A DNA stretch of 64,000 bases from Mariniphaga sediminis (GTDB lineage Bacteria > Bacteroidota > Bacteroidia > Bacteroidales > Prolixibacteraceae), in contig NZ_QWET01000013.1 in NCBI RefSeq assembly GCF_003573545.1, positions 62,001 through 126,000 of the forward strand. Reading direction: 5' to 3'. The notes below the pieces were generated by a model. It saw only the letters and a list, made by a program, of their open reading frames with translations. It was not told where the DNA came from and did no database searches. Shown one piece after another: positions 55,001 to 63,998 of this stretch. Positions within the stretch are counted from its first letter, which is position 1, and the number at the start of each line of letters is the position of its first letter. The translations under genes were made by a program, and so were the position numbers.

Positions 55001-55462
55001 TTACGCGTAAATGAGTTCAAGTATCCTTTCCAGCCATTTTACATCAACAGCGTCAAAATTGGCTTTTTCTTTGCTGTCCACATCCAGAACACCGATAATT
55101 TCTCCTTCCCGGTTTTTTAACGGTACCACAATTTCGGAATTGGAACGCGAGTCGCAGGCAATGTGCCCGGGAAACAGGTGAACATCTTCCACCACCACCG
55201 CATTTTTTTGGTTAAACGCTGCCCAGCAAACCCCTTTGTTCTTCTCAAGAACCTGGCAAGCCACCGGCCCCTGATACATTTGTACAGTCATTTCTCCGTT
55301 TTCCAGTATGTAAAAACCTGTCCAAAAAAAAGTTTCCATTTTGTGGTGCAAGACGGCGACGATGGTAGCCATCCTTGCAACCGGGCTGTTACTTTTTAAA
55401 ACCAATTCACTCAGCTGGTTATATATTCGGGAATAACGACCTTCTTTTTTATTTTCTTCCAT
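55001..55462 (-). CDS. Free methionine-(R)-sulfoxide reductase (GAF domain)
   Basis: This GAF-domain protein of 153 residues reduces free methionine-R-sulfoxide. The three conserved cysteines are visible in VACQVL, GVCWAAF and HIACDSRSNSEIVVPL, as in E. coli fRMsr (MsrC). I start it at the ATG at 55462 (MEENKKEGRYSRIYNQL), which fits the family length; the longer frame adds 37 unlikely residues. It is divergent from hisS and near two thioredoxin-type genes that could supply electrons. Confidence 0.9.
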   Translation of the reverse strand: MEENKKEGRYSRIYNQLSELVLKSNSPVARMATIVAVLHHKMETFFWTGFYILENGEMTVQMYQGPVACQVLEKNKGVCWAAFNQKNAVVVEDVHLFPGHIACDSRSNSEIVVPLKNREGEIIGVLDVDSKEKANFDAVDVKWLERILELIYA

Positions 55463-55670
55463 AAAAACACTGTTCGGTTTAATCTGCGAAAGAACAAAAA
55501 AGGAATGACTTTTAAAAATCGATTTTTCCTGCAAAGTATCGACAGGTAAACCGGGAGAGCCGTAGTTTCCCAACAGGTTGCGGTAGTTTGGTCCAGCAAT
55601 TTATAAAGGTCCGGTTTAGAATGTACGATTTAAAACCGTGACACGCATTTTAAACTCACTATAATTTCCT

Positions 55671-55678
55671 TATTTTTG
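55671..55678 (+). promoter_or_regulatory. -7 box of hisS
   Basis: TATTTTTG fits TAnnTTTG and lies 24 bases before the hisS start. The -33 region has TTT but no clear TTG. Confidence 0.45.
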
Positions 55679-55702
55679 CCCCCCTGAAATAAAACATGAA
55701 CA

Positions 55703-57070
55703 ATGGCACAAAAACCGTCTATTCCGAAAGGAACCCGTGATTTTTCACCAGCCGAAGTGGTGAAACGGAATTACATTTTCAATACCATTAAAAAAGTTTT
55801 CCGGCTGTACGGCTTTCAACCCATTGAAACGCCTGCCATGGAAAACCTTTCAACCCTGATGGGAAAGTATGGTGAAGAGGGTGACAAGCTGCTGTTCAAA
55901 ATTCTGAATTCGGGTGATTTTATTTCAAAGGTGCCCAATGAACTGCTGGACAAAAAGGATTCCAATAAGCTTACTCCTAAACTTTCTGAAAAAGGGCTGC
56001 GCTACGACCTCACTGTGCCGTTTGCCCGGTTTGTAGTACAATACCGTAACGACATTGTTTTTCCTTTCCGCCGTTACCAAATGCAGCCTGTGTGGCGTGC
56101 CGATCGCCCGCAGAAAGGACGTTACCGTGAGTTTTACCAATGCGACGCAGACGTAATTGGCAGTAACAGCCTGCTAAATGAAGCAGAACTTATTCAGATT
56201 ATAGACAATGTTTTCACACAACTGAAAATCAATGCAATTGTAAAATTAAATAACCGGAAAATTCTGGCCGGAATTGCCGAAATAATTGGGGAGCATGAAC
56301 GTCTGACCGACATTACCGTTGCCATCGATAAGCTGGAAAAAATAGGAATCGAAAATGTAAACCGGGAACTGGAGGAAAAAGGTGTTTCGAAGGTAGCCGT
56401 TGAAAACCTTCAACCAATACTGGCGCTTCAAGGCAGTACCGGTGAAAAAATGGTTCAGTTGGAATCCATTCTTGCTGCTTCGGAAATTGGAATGAAGGGA
56501 GTGGAAGAGCTCAAAACGCTTTTTAATTACCTCCAGCCAATGGGGCTGAATACCGGTGTAGAACTGGATCTCACACTGGCCCGCGGGTTGAACTATTATA
56601 CCGGCGCCATTATCGAAGTAAAAACCACCGACATGGAAATGGGCAGTATTTGTGGCGGCGGACGCTACGACGATTTAACCGGCATTTTCGGACTGCCAGG
56701 AGTTTCGGGCGTCGGCATTTCCTTCGGGGCCGAACGCATTTATGATGTACTGGAACAGCTCAACCTTTTTCCACAGGAATCACCTGAAATTACCCGTGTC
56801 ATGTTTGTAAATTTCGGAGAAAAAGAAGAAGCCTACTGCCTGCCCGTTCTGACAAAATTGCGCAGCGCAGGCATCAATTCAGAAATTTATCCTGAAAGTG
56901 CCAAGATGAAAAAACAGATGAACTATGCCAATAAAAAACAAATTCAGTTTGTAGTTTTGGCAGGCGAGTCGGAAATAGCCGAACAAAAATTTACCCTGAA
57001 AAATATGCAAACAGGAGAACAGCAACTGTTAGGCACTGAAGAACTGATAAATACCATTTCCAAATCATAA
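55703..57070 (+). CDS. hisS: Histidine-tRNA ligase
   Basis: This 455-residue class II synthetase has motif 2 ([27 protein letters not shown], about 112-138), the histidine motifs [10 protein letters not shown] and GGGRYDDL, motif 3 around [12 protein letters not shown], and a C-terminal anticodon-binding domain (about 365-455). It begins [15 protein letters not shown], a normal HisRS start. A strong terminator follows at 57071. Confidence 0.95.
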   Translation: MAQKPSIPKGTRDFSPAEVVKRNYIFNTIKKVFRLYGFQPIETPAMENLSTLMGKYGEEGDKLLFKILNSGDFISKVPNELLDKKDSNKLTPKLSEKGLRYDLTVPFARFVVQYRNDIVFPFRRYQMQPVWRADRPQKGRYREFYQCDADVIGSNSLLNEAELIQIIDNVFTQLKINAIVKLNNRKILAGIAEIIGEHERLTDITVAIDKLEKIGIENVNRELEEKGVSKVAVENLQPILALQGSTGEKMVQLESILAASEIGMKGVEELKTLFNYLQPMGLNTGVELDLTLARGLNYYTGAIIEVKTTDMEMGSICGGGRYDDLTGIFGLPGVSGVGISFGAERIYDVLEQLNLFPQESPEITRVMFVNFGEKEEAYCLPVLTKLRSAGINSEIYPESAKMKKQMNYANKKQIQFVVLAGESEIAEQKFTLKNMQTGEQQLLGTEELINTISKS

Positions 57071-57099
57071 AAAAAGCCGGGAAAAAATCCCGGCTTTTT
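57071..57099 (+). terminator. Intrinsic terminator of hisS
   Basis: AAAAAGCCGGGA (57071-57082) pairs with TCCCGGCTTTTT (57088-57099) around a 5-base loop, directly after the hisS stop. The T-tract is part of the stem, so it could act on both strands. Confidence 0.9.
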
Positions 57100-57156
57100 A
57101 TGTCGATTTTCGAAACGTTTCTGACAGAATGAGTAAAATCCTGAGTAAATAGCCTT

Positions 57157-57444
57157 TTAAATTGATTCGGTTTCTACAACTTTCGACAGGATATCGGCAT
57201 AAGGCACCAACAGGTACTTTTTACCATCAAAGTCGATTTCCGTACCCGAAAACTTTTTGTAAAGAACCTCATCTCCAGGTGCAATCTCGGCATTTTCGAT
57301 GTTGCTAACGGCAACGACTTTTCCAACTTCCTGCTTTTCTTTTGCAGAATCGGGAATAATAATTCCCGCGGCGGTTTTTTGTTCCGCACTGTCCTCAGAA
57401 AGTTCCAGCAGAACATTCTGATTAATTGGCTGTAACTCTTTCAT
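57157..57444 (-). CDS. GroES-type co-chaperonin, without adjacent groEL
   Basis: This protein of 95 residues (start MKELQPIN at 57444) has the GroES fold: NQNVLLELSEDSAEQKTAAG, a mobile-loop-like GIIIPDSAKEKQEVGKVVAV and PGDEVLYKKFSGTEIDFDGKKYLLV. Length and pattern match Cpn10. No GroEL gene follows, and the next gene upstream is a thioredoxin-like lipoprotein 29 bases away. It could be the only GroES of the genome or a second, specialised copy. Confidence 0.88.
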   Translation of the reverse strand: MKELQPINQNVLLELSEDSAEQKTAAGIIIPDSAKEKQEVGKVVAVSNIENAEIAPGDEVLYKKFSGTEIDFDGKKYLLVPYADILSKVVETESI

Positions 57445-57473
57445 TTTTACCATTCTTTAATTAACGTTTAACA

Positions 57474-57995
57474 CTAATTTGAAGTTAACAAATATTTGCT
57501 GATGTTATCTTTAAACATCTTTTTTGTATCTTCTTTTGAACGGGCAATACCTGACATCATGACTGGTTTTCCGTTTTGTGGGATGTAAAGAAAAGCAGGA
57601 ATACTGCTCACCCCGAATACCGATGCCAATTCACGTTCTTTTTCAGTATCAATTTTATACACGTAAATATCACCGGCATACTCTTTCGAAATTTCTTCAA
57701 GAATAGGGGAAGCAATTTTACATGGTCCGCACCAATCGGCATAAAAATCGATCAATGCCGGCTTATCGCCTTTATAAACCCACTCCTGCGGTGAATTTTG
57801 ATAATCCCACACTTTGTTCAGGAAAACCTCTTTGGTTAAGAGAACTGAGCCACCTGCAGTCCCTTTTTCTTCAGATACCATTTGAACGGGCGCAGAAGCC
57901 TCCGAAGTTTCACTGCTTTTGTCTTTTGCCTGGCCTGAATTACAGCTTTGTAATGTAATGGCTGCCAATGCCAGAATAAATACTACCTTTTTCAT
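57474..57995 (-). CDS. Thioredoxin-family lipoprotein (WCGPC)
   Basis: This 173-residue protein has a lipoprotein signal (LAAITLQSCNSG), a Ser/Glu-rich linker to about residue 50 and a thioredoxin domain (about 55-170) with the active site DFYADWCGPCKIASP and the cis-proline in VSSIPAFLY. It is probably a periplasmic disulfide reductase or oxidase. It lies 12 bases after the glutaredoxin-like gene, with GroES next, so the three are probably co-transcribed. Confidence 0.9.
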   Translation of the reverse strand: MKKVVFILALAAITLQSCNSGQAKDKSSETSEASAPVQMVSEEKGTAGGSVLLTKEVFLNKVWDYQNSPQEWVYKGDKPALIDFYADWCGPCKIASPILEEISKEYAGDIYVYKIDTEKERELASVFGVSSIPAFLYIPQNGKPVMMSGIARSKEDTKKMFKDNISKYLLTSN

Positions 57996-58007
57996 TTTAT
58001 TTCAATT

Positions 58008-58598
58008 TTAATTTATTCCCAATAATGAATTTATTCTCGTTTTGTCGAAACCTACAATTATTTCTCCGTTAATATCCGTTTGAGGAACCCCCTGCTGGCC
58101 ACTCCTTCGTACCATTTCCTCGGCAGCTTTCTGATCCCGCGAAACGTCTACCTCACGGTAGCGTACGCCATGCTCCTGAAAGTGCCTTTTAACAACGTTG
58201 CACCAGGTGCAGGTAGGCGTGGTGTAAACCGTTACATTCTTTTGTACCTTCTTTTCTCCGTTGGCAGAAACCAGTACTGCCGGTTTGTCAAAAATAGCAT
58301 TAAATTGTTCCGGTTGATGACATCCTTTTACAATATTCCTCAATACCCCTTTTTCAAAATGAAGGGCAGAAGGCACGCTGGTTACACCATATTCAGGATG
58401 AATATCCCTTACCTGCGCTACATCAGCGGCATAAAAAATAGTGTTATTGTCTTCCCCTTCAGCCATTTTTTCCCCTTTTTGATAATTTTCGAAAGCGCAG
58501 TCACTCTGTACCGATCCTTTTTTATATAACAACAGCCAAACATTTTCGTTCTGTGCTGTTTCATTTTTTAATTCCTGTAAAGATTCAACTTTTTTCAT
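58008..58598 (-). CDS. Fusion of thioredoxin-like and glutaredoxin domains
   Basis: This 196-residue cytoplasmic protein has an N-terminal thioredoxin-like half (about 1-105) that lacks a CxxC and keeps only one cysteine (SVQSDCAFENY), including a cis-proline motif GVTSVPSALHF. The C-terminal half (about 118-196) is a glutaredoxin/NrdH-like domain with TPTCTWCNVVKRHF and QQGVPQTDINGEIIVGFD. It starts the probable redox operon with the lipoprotein and GroES. The pairing suggests a thiol-reductase; substrate unknown. Confidence 0.8.
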   Translation of the reverse strand: MKKVESLQELKNETAQNENVWLLLYKKGSVQSDCAFENYQKGEKMAEGEDNNTIFYAADVAQVRDIHPEYGVTSVPSALHFEKGVLRNIVKGCHQPEQFNAIFDKPAVLVSANGEKKVQKNVTVYTTPTCTWCNVVKRHFQEHGVRYREVDVSRDQKAAEEMVRRSGQQGVPQTDINGEIIVGFDKTRINSLLGIN

Positions 58599-58676
58599 TT
58601 CCCAAAAATATATAATTATTTACATATATGAAATAGTCAATAACAATACCTGTGCCATTTCATTCTGTTTACAATT

Positions 58677-58709
58677 TGTCATGAAACAGGTATGACAGAA
58701 TTTTGTCAT
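58677..58709. promoter_or_regulatory. Triple TGTCAT/ATGACA sites
   Basis: TGTCAT at 58677-58682, its reverse complement ATGACA at 58692-58697 and again TGTCAT at 58704-58709 lie in the divergent region between the redox operon and the NigD-like gene. This may be an operator with two overlapping palindromes. The rest of the 295-base gap is AT-rich with long A-runs; I see no gene in it. Confidence 0.4.
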
Positions 58710-58893
58710 ATACATATTAACATTGTCCTAAAATGAAAAAGTACGGAAACGCCATTCGGCCAATAATTTTTGCCATAAAAAAAAGAAAACAAAAAAAATT
58801 AAAAAAAAAATTTCTTCTCACGCAACCCTTGTACCCCTGTTTCAATCTTTTGGGTGTATATAATATAAAGTTATTTGTAAAGGAGAGAAAGTC

Positions 58894-59622
58894 ATGAAAA
58901 AGTATGCTTTATTTATTTTATTGGGATTAATGGTTTTTACAACCAGCTGTTTAGACGATGATGGATATTCACTTGGCAGAATGTGGGTTGGTTTTGGAAT
59001 GGTTGAGCAGGTAAATTCGGACCCAATGGAATATCAAATCAACATGGATAATGGCGATAAATTAATCCCTGTTGCATCCGGTTACCGGTTACCCTGGTAT
59101 TATTACGGCACGAACGATCCGGAATCACGCCTGAAAACAGGCGACCGTATTTTAATCAATTATACCATTCTGGATGATGATGCCGGCGATGACGGTCAAA
59201 TAGAAAACTACTACATCAAGGTAAATTCGGTAAAAAAGATTCTGCTAAAAGGAATTCTCGATATCACTGAAGAGAATCAGGACAGTATCGGAAACGATCC
59301 CGTTATTGTAAAAGAGTGCTGGATGACCGACAGCCTTTTAAATTTTGAAATCAAGTATTGGGGCCGTTACGAAGTACACTACATTAACCTGGTGAAGGAG
59401 CCCGGTGAACTCACCGCAGACGACCAGCCCATTGAGCTGGAGTTGAGACACAACGACAACGGCGACATGGAAGATATTCCTTATGCCGCTTATGTTTCCT
59501 TCAACCTGGAGGAGATCCAAATCGCAGGGCTTGATTCTGTAAAGTTCAGGGTAACAAGCACTGATTACGATGATGATCTGTTTGAATATGAAGGAACGTA
59601 CCACTATGGCGATAGTGAATAA
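58894..59622 (+). CDS. NigD-like lipoprotein
   Basis: This 242-residue lipoprotein (signal ending FTTSCLDDDGYS) matches the NigD-like family (PF12667), with an N-terminal OB-like domain (GRMWVGFGMVEQVNSDPMEYQINMDNGDKL) and a C-terminal beta domain. It is rich in acidic residues. The family name comes from an accessory gene of nigrescin production in Prevotella; its biochemical role is unknown and most homologues have no bacteriocin gene nearby, as here. It is monocistronic. Confidence 0.85.
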   Translation: MKKYALFILLGLMVFTTSCLDDDGYSLGRMWVGFGMVEQVNSDPMEYQINMDNGDKLIPVASGYRLPWYYYGTNDPESRLKTGDRILINYTILDDDAGDDGQIENYYIKVNSVKKILLKGILDITEENQDSIGNDPVIVKECWMTDSLLNFEIKYWGRYEVHYINLVKEPGELTADDQPIELELRHNDNGDMEDIPYAAYVSFNLEEIQIAGLDSVKFRVTSTDYDDDLFEYEGTYHYGDSE

Positions 59623-59777
59623 TTCATGTCGTATTTCAGAAATATTCCCTTTTATACCCACTGCTTCGGGTGGGCAATGTGGCACAAAGTCTTCTCCTCT
59701 GAGATTGATGCGTGCAGGGGGAATAAACTCAATTCAATGCACTACACGACTCTAAGATGAATGTGGTACGTATCCGG

Positions 59778-59802
59778 AAAGGCGTCTTTTAAAGGCGCCT
59801 TT
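59778..59802 (+). terminator. Terminator after the NigD-like gene
   Basis: AAAGGCG (59778-59784) pairs with CGCCTTT (59796-59802), followed by a long T-run. It is 155 bases after the stop codon, so the 3' untranslated part is long. I see no gene in between. Confidence 0.75.
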
Positions 59803-59866
59803 TTTTATTTTTTTCCCTCTGTTTTTATGAGAATAAACTATCTTAGAGCATCCATTAAACAGAAAT

Positions 59867-61840
59867 ATGGAACTGACAGTTTTACCGGATATCGTCATCA
59901 TATTTGCCCTTGCAACTTTTGTAAACCTGCTTTTCACGCGGTTAAAAATTCCTACGGTAGTAGGATATTTAATGACAGGAATTATTGCCGGCCCTCATCT
60001 TCTGGCATTGGTTAAAGAAGAGCACAATATTGAACTTCTGGCTGAAATAGGAGTTGTTTTGTTATTGTTTACAATTGGACTGGAATTTTCGCTGAAACAC
60101 CTTTTAAGAATCCGGCGGATTGTATTTTTTGGCGGCCTGTTACAGGTTTCTGTTACGGCAGTTTTATTTTACCTGCTCTCCTCATTCTTCCACATGGATT
60201 GGAAAGGGGGTCTTTTCATTGGCTTTCTGGCGGCACTAAGCAGTTCGGCGCTTGTGCTGAAATTATTGCAGGAACGTTCCGAACTTACTTCCAATTACGG
60301 AAGGACAGTCCTCGGTATTCTTATCTTCCAGGATTTATTGCTGGTTCCCCTGCTACTTTTTGCCAACCTGCTGAGCAATAACTCGGTGGATATTGGCAAG
60401 GAACTGCTGGTGTTGTTTTTAAAAGCAACGGGCATTATCGGTTTAGTTTACGTCGGTAACCGTTGGTTTTTTCCTAAGGTGCTGCATTTTATCGCCCTGG
60501 CCAAAAACCAGGAGTTGTTTATGATGAGCATTTTCCTGATTTGTTTTGGCATTGCCCTCCTGACGTACAAGCTGGGGCTGTCTCTGGCATTCGGGGCATT
60601 TCTGGCCGGTCTTATGATTTCAGAGTCGGAGTACAGTCACAATGCTTTTGGGAACCTGATGCCTTTTAAAGATATTTTTACGAGCTTTTTCTTTGTGTCA
60701 ATCGGCATGTTGCTGGATCTCTCCTTTGTAGTTGACAACATCCTGCTGGTTGTCGGGAGTGTTTTGCTTCTTATTGTCCTGAAAACAATAATTGCATCTT
60801 TCACCGGTTTTATACTCGGCCACACGTTTCGCGGCATTGTTCTCATCGGGTTCGCCTTGAGCCAGGTAGGTGAATTTTCGTTCCTCCTTGCCAAAGTAGG
60901 ATTTGATGCGGCCATCCTTTCTTCCTTCAGCTACCATCTTTTTTTGGCCGTTGCCGTCATTACCATGGCGCTTACTCCCCTGCTGATGAATATTTCCCTT
61001 CCGGTTGCCAACTCCTTTTTGAAACTCCGGTTACCCGACTTTCTTGTACATGGTCTTTTTCCTTTAAAAGAAATTGATATTCCCGATTTCAAAAATCACC
61101 TCGTAATAATTGGAAAAGACTCCAGTGCCCTGAAACTTTCAGTAATGGCAAAACAATATGATATACAACATGTATCAGTAGTCTTTGATCCGACCATTGC
61201 CAAAGAAAAAATGGATAATGCCGACAATGTGGTTTACGGTGATGCCGTGAATGAACCCATTTTGCTAAAAGCCCATGTTAATGCAGCCGATGTGGTAGTA
61301 GTTTCAGTTGGCGATATCATTCCTTCCATGGCCATCATCGAAAAAGTAAAAAAAATAAACAGCAGTGCCTTTGTAATTGCCCGCGCCCGGAATATTGAAA
61401 ATGTGCCCGAACTATTTAAAATGGGTGCCGACCAGATTTTCCCGGAAAAATTTGAAATAGCCATCGACTTCTTCAACAGGGTACTGATGAAAAGACTTTA
61501 TCCGCAGAAGGAGATAAACCGGATGCTGGCGCATATCCGAAGTATGAGCCTGGGAACATTTAGTGAAAAGGACATGGTAAACCAACCATCCATCCTTGAC
61601 GAACTTCCCAATGTCAATATTTCAGCCATATCAGTGGAAGAAAATTCATTCGCTGCCGGAAAGAACCTCGGAGAGACAGATCTGAGAAAAAGAACAGGAG
61701 TTACCTTACTTGCGATTAAAAGAGGTGACGAAATTATTGAACGCCCAACGCTCAAAACAATGTTTTTGCCGGGAGATACTGCCTATGTTTTGGGAGACCC
61801 TGAGCAGGTCAATCTTGCAGTGGAATTATTTTCGCCTTAA
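59867..61840 (+). CDS. CPA2-family cation:proton antiporter with TrkA domains
   Basis: This 657-residue protein has twelve or thirteen membrane segments (about 1-390), a TrkA-N/RCK nucleotide-binding domain (about 405-525, HLVIIGKDSSALKLSVMA) and a TrkA-C domain (about 570-655). It resembles KefB/KefC and Na+/H+ exchangers of the CPA2 group, which move K+ or Na+ against protons and are gated by cytoplasmic ligands. No KefF/KefG ancillary gene is near. The conserved signature GYLMTGIIAGPHLL is at about 34-47. Confidence 0.92.
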   Translation: MELTVLPDIVIIFALATFVNLLFTRLKIPTVVGYLMTGIIAGPHLLALVKEEHNIELLAEIGVVLLLFTIGLEFSLKHLLRIRRIVFFGGLLQVSVTAVLFYLLSSFFHMDWKGGLFIGFLAALSSSALVLKLLQERSELTSNYGRTVLGILIFQDLLLVPLLLFANLLSNNSVDIGKELLVLFLKATGIIGLVYVGNRWFFPKVLHFIALAKNQELFMMSIFLICFGIALLTYKLGLSLAFGAFLAGLMISESEYSHNAFGNLMPFKDIFTSFFFVSIGMLLDLSFVVDNILLVVGSVLLLIVLKTIIASFTGFILGHTFRGIVLIGFALSQVGEFSFLLAKVGFDAAILSSFSYHLFLAVAVITMALTPLLMNISLPVANSFLKLRLPDFLVHGLFPLKEIDIPDFKNHLVIIGKDSSALKLSVMAKQYDIQHVSVVFDPTIAKEKMDNADNVVYGDAVNEPILLKAHVNAADVVVVSVGDIIPSMAIIEKVKKINSSAFVIARARNIENVPELFKMGADQIFPEKFEIAIDFFNRVLMKRLYPQKEINRMLAHIRSMSLGTFSEKDMVNQPSILDELPNVNISAISVEENSFAAGKNLGETDLRKRTGVTLLAIKRGDEIIERPTLKTMFLPGDTAYVLGDPEQVNLAVELFSP

Positions 61841-63132
61841 TGAACTGTTTTTACCAGCTTATTCCCAATCGGGCAACTTAAACACTTTCTATTCTCGCAA
61901 TGTTTATTTTTCAACTGTAGCAACGCTTGGGTTTCAAAGGCAGAACGGGCCTCAACCCCCAGTTTTTTCCACTTATTTATAATGGTATTCTTTTCCGGCT
62001 GGAGTTTCTCCAGAAAATCGAGTGACCGGTTTTTCAGATGATGCCTGTTTTGCCGCTCGCCATATACAAACAGAAATGGCACAACCACATTTACAATCAG
62101 TGTATCAATGGAATTTTCGCCCAGCTCTTTCACATGCTTCCGGGGAGAGAGTTTATTGAAACGGTAGTGGTTATCCCAATACTCCGAAGCCTTTACCCTG
62201 AACAGCTCTCTCAGATCTTCCACCTTTTCTGTATCCACAATTTTGGAAAAAAGTCCCTGTGAATGATAGACCAGTGCCGCCAGTTGCGAAATACGAATGG
62301 TCGGAAAATTGACAGGACGCAACCGCATAAACTTCCAAAGGTGGGCTTCCACCGGGGCCAACTGGTACTTTTTGTGCAGAAACCCAAATTCTTTCCGAAG
62401 TTCGAGAAAATAGTCATCGCCCAAAAGTTCTTCGTTTAGCAGTCCTGAAGCTCCAAAAAGCAGAGCCTCCAGTTGGAAAAGACTGTTTTTATGTTTAGCC
62501 AGAATATGTAACGGCACTGCCTTGGCCAGCAAACCGAAGGGAACTGAGTTGACTTTGAAGCCAAACATGCGGGCCAGCATCTGGTAGAATGTTTCATTCC
62601 AATTATACTGGTTTTGCTCTAACCCCCGGATTATTTCCCCGGTTTTGTCTTCCAACCGTTCAATCATCAGGCGGTTGAATCCAAGGCGAAGCACAACAGG
62701 ATCGAAGTGATAGAATTGTTCTTCGCAGGCAATCCAGGTTTTGGCATCCAGTAGTTTCTGATAATTTTGCGTGAATTGCTCCGGCCAGGAAAATTCAAGG
62801 GAGGCAATTTCAGTCCCGTTTTCGCGGAAAACCTTTTTATCTGCCAGTTCCACTACATGTAAAATAACATTTTCATAAGCCTTGTCGCCTGTGTGGGCAT
62901 GCCTTTCCCAGTCTGAAACTTTTTTATGAATCTCAATATTCCCGGCCCAGACGGTTTCGCCAATCTTAACTTTTGCATTAAAAAAATCTGGCCCGGAATC
63001 ACTGTTTCTCCTTCCTGTATTCAAAATCTCTAATGGCTCACCCCCTGTCGTTTTCAGGTTTTCAGAAAAAAAAAGCCGGTTTTCCCAGATAAAATGGAGA
63101 AATTCTTCAGGAATAGGTTTTAGTGTGTTCAT
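61837..63132 (-). CDS. DUF2851-family protein
   Basis: This 431-residue cytoplasmic protein matches DUF2851, a family found almost only in Bacteroidota. Recognisable stretches are EEFLHFIWENRLFF, GRRNSDSGPDFFNAKVKIGETVWAGNIEIH (about 40-69) and CENRKCLSCPIGNKLVK at the C-terminus, where three cysteines could bind metal. The GPDFFNA...GNIEIH block resembles a nuclease-like core, but this is a guess. It overlaps the antiporter stop by 4 bases on the opposite strand. Function unknown. Confidence 0.88.
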   Translation of the reverse strand: MNTLKPIPEEFLHFIWENRLFFSENLKTTGGEPLEILNTGRRNSDSGPDFFNAKVKIGETVWAGNIEIHKKVSDWERHAHTGDKAYENVILHVVELADKKVFRENGTEIASLEFSWPEQFTQNYQKLLDAKTWIACEEQFYHFDPVVLRLGFNRLMIERLEDKTGEIIRGLEQNQYNWNETFYQMLARMFGFKVNSVPFGLLAKAVPLHILAKHKNSLFQLEALLFGASGLLNEELLGDDYFLELRKEFGFLHKKYQLAPVEAHLWKFMRLRPVNFPTIRISQLAALVYHSQGLFSKIVDTEKVEDLRELFRVKASEYWDNHYRFNKLSPRKHVKELGENSIDTLIVNVVVPFLFVYGERQNRHHLKNRSLDFLEKLQPEKNTIINKWKKLGVEARSAFETQALLQLKNKHCENRKCLSCPIGNKLVKTVH

Positions 63133-63165
63133 TTTTATTCTTGTTCGATTGAAGAATAAAAATAG

Positions 63166-63696
63166 TTAATTTTTTAGTTTCTGAAAGATGTCCCACAACA
63201 CAATCCCGGCGCTTACTGACACATTGAAAGAGTGTTTGGTACCATACTGAGGAATTTCGATGGCGCCATCGCACCGGTTCACCACCTTTTGCTGAACGCC
63301 TTTTACTTCATTGCCAAAAACCAGGGCAAGTTTCCCATTATCAGGGGGCAAAAAACAGGGAAGAGAAATACTGTTTTCCACCTGTTCTACGGCAAACACT
63401 TTATATCCGTTTTCATGCAGTTTCGCCACCGCATCCTCCGTTTTCTCAACATATTCCCATTCTACCGATTTTTCTGCATCCAAAGCGGTTTTATGAATTT
63501 CCTTATTGGGAGGTGTGGCAGTGATCCCACACAGGTAAATTTTTTCCAGCAGCAAAGCATCGGAGGTACGAAAAACCGAACCGATATTATTGCAACTGCG
63601 AATATTGTCGAGCACAACAACCAGCGGCGTTTTAGACGCTTCTTTAAACTCTTGTTCCGACAGGCGGTTTAGTTCATTCACCTTACGTTTTCGCAT
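63166..63696 (-). CDS. TrmH-family (SpoU) RNA methyltransferase
   Basis: This 176-residue SPOUT methyltransferase has the three SpoU motifs: NIRSCNNIGSVFRTSDA (about 31-47), LVFGNEVKGV (about 129-138) and IPQYGTKHSFNVSVSAGIVLWD (about 148-169). These form the trefoil knot that binds S-adenosylmethionine. It probably 2'-O-methylates tRNA or rRNA ribose; the site is unknown. It lacks an N-terminal substrate-binding extension. It is 33 bases upstream of the DUF2851 gene on the same strand. Confidence 0.92.
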   Translation of the reverse strand: MRKRKVNELNRLSEQEFKEASKTPLVVVLDNIRSCNNIGSVFRTSDALLLEKIYLCGITATPPNKEIHKTALDAEKSVEWEYVEKTEDAVAKLHENGYKVFAVEQVENSISLPCFLPPDNGKLALVFGNEVKGVQQKVVNRCDGAIEIPQYGTKHSFNVSVSAGIVLWDIFQKLKN

Positions 63697-63791
63697 GATT
63701 AAATAGTATTTTCAGACAGATTACTGCGTATTAATGTTTTGAAATGCGCGATTGTAAATCACGCAATATGGACAAAAAAGAATCAAGCAGG

Positions 63792-63998
63792 TCACCAGTT
63801 TACGTTGGCCCGGCAGACCGGCATAGTCATACAGCGCGCGCCCCCACCGCCCCGTGCCAGTTCCGAACCTGCAATGGTAACAACACATTTCCTGTAATTG
63901 TCTGTATTCACTTTTCCGCTAATTATATCCGATGCCCGAAAAATCTCAAAGCCATTTTTGTTTAATTCTTCCAACGTATGGACATTCCTTTCGTACCC
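63792..63998 (-). CDS. Arginine deiminase-family protein (C-terminal end only)
   Basis: The frame is open from the window edge to a stop at 63792-63794 and encodes about 68 residues. It contains YERNVHTLEEL and SELARGGGGARCMTMPVCR, where the cysteine is the usual C-terminal nucleophile of arginine deiminases and related guanidino-group hydrolases. Only this tail is in the window; the start lies beyond position 64000. Arginine deiminase is most likely, but a dimethylarginine-hydrolase relative is possible. Confidence 0.75.
   Translation of the reverse strand, partial: GYERNVHTLEELNKNGFEIFRASDIISGKVNTDNYRKCVVTIAGSELARGGGGARCMTMPVCRANVNW

Noticed and set aside
59645-59680. Hairpin CCCAC...GTGGG after the NigD-like gene as a terminator
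   Set aside because: The stem is only five pairs with no T-run; a better terminator lies at 59778-59802.
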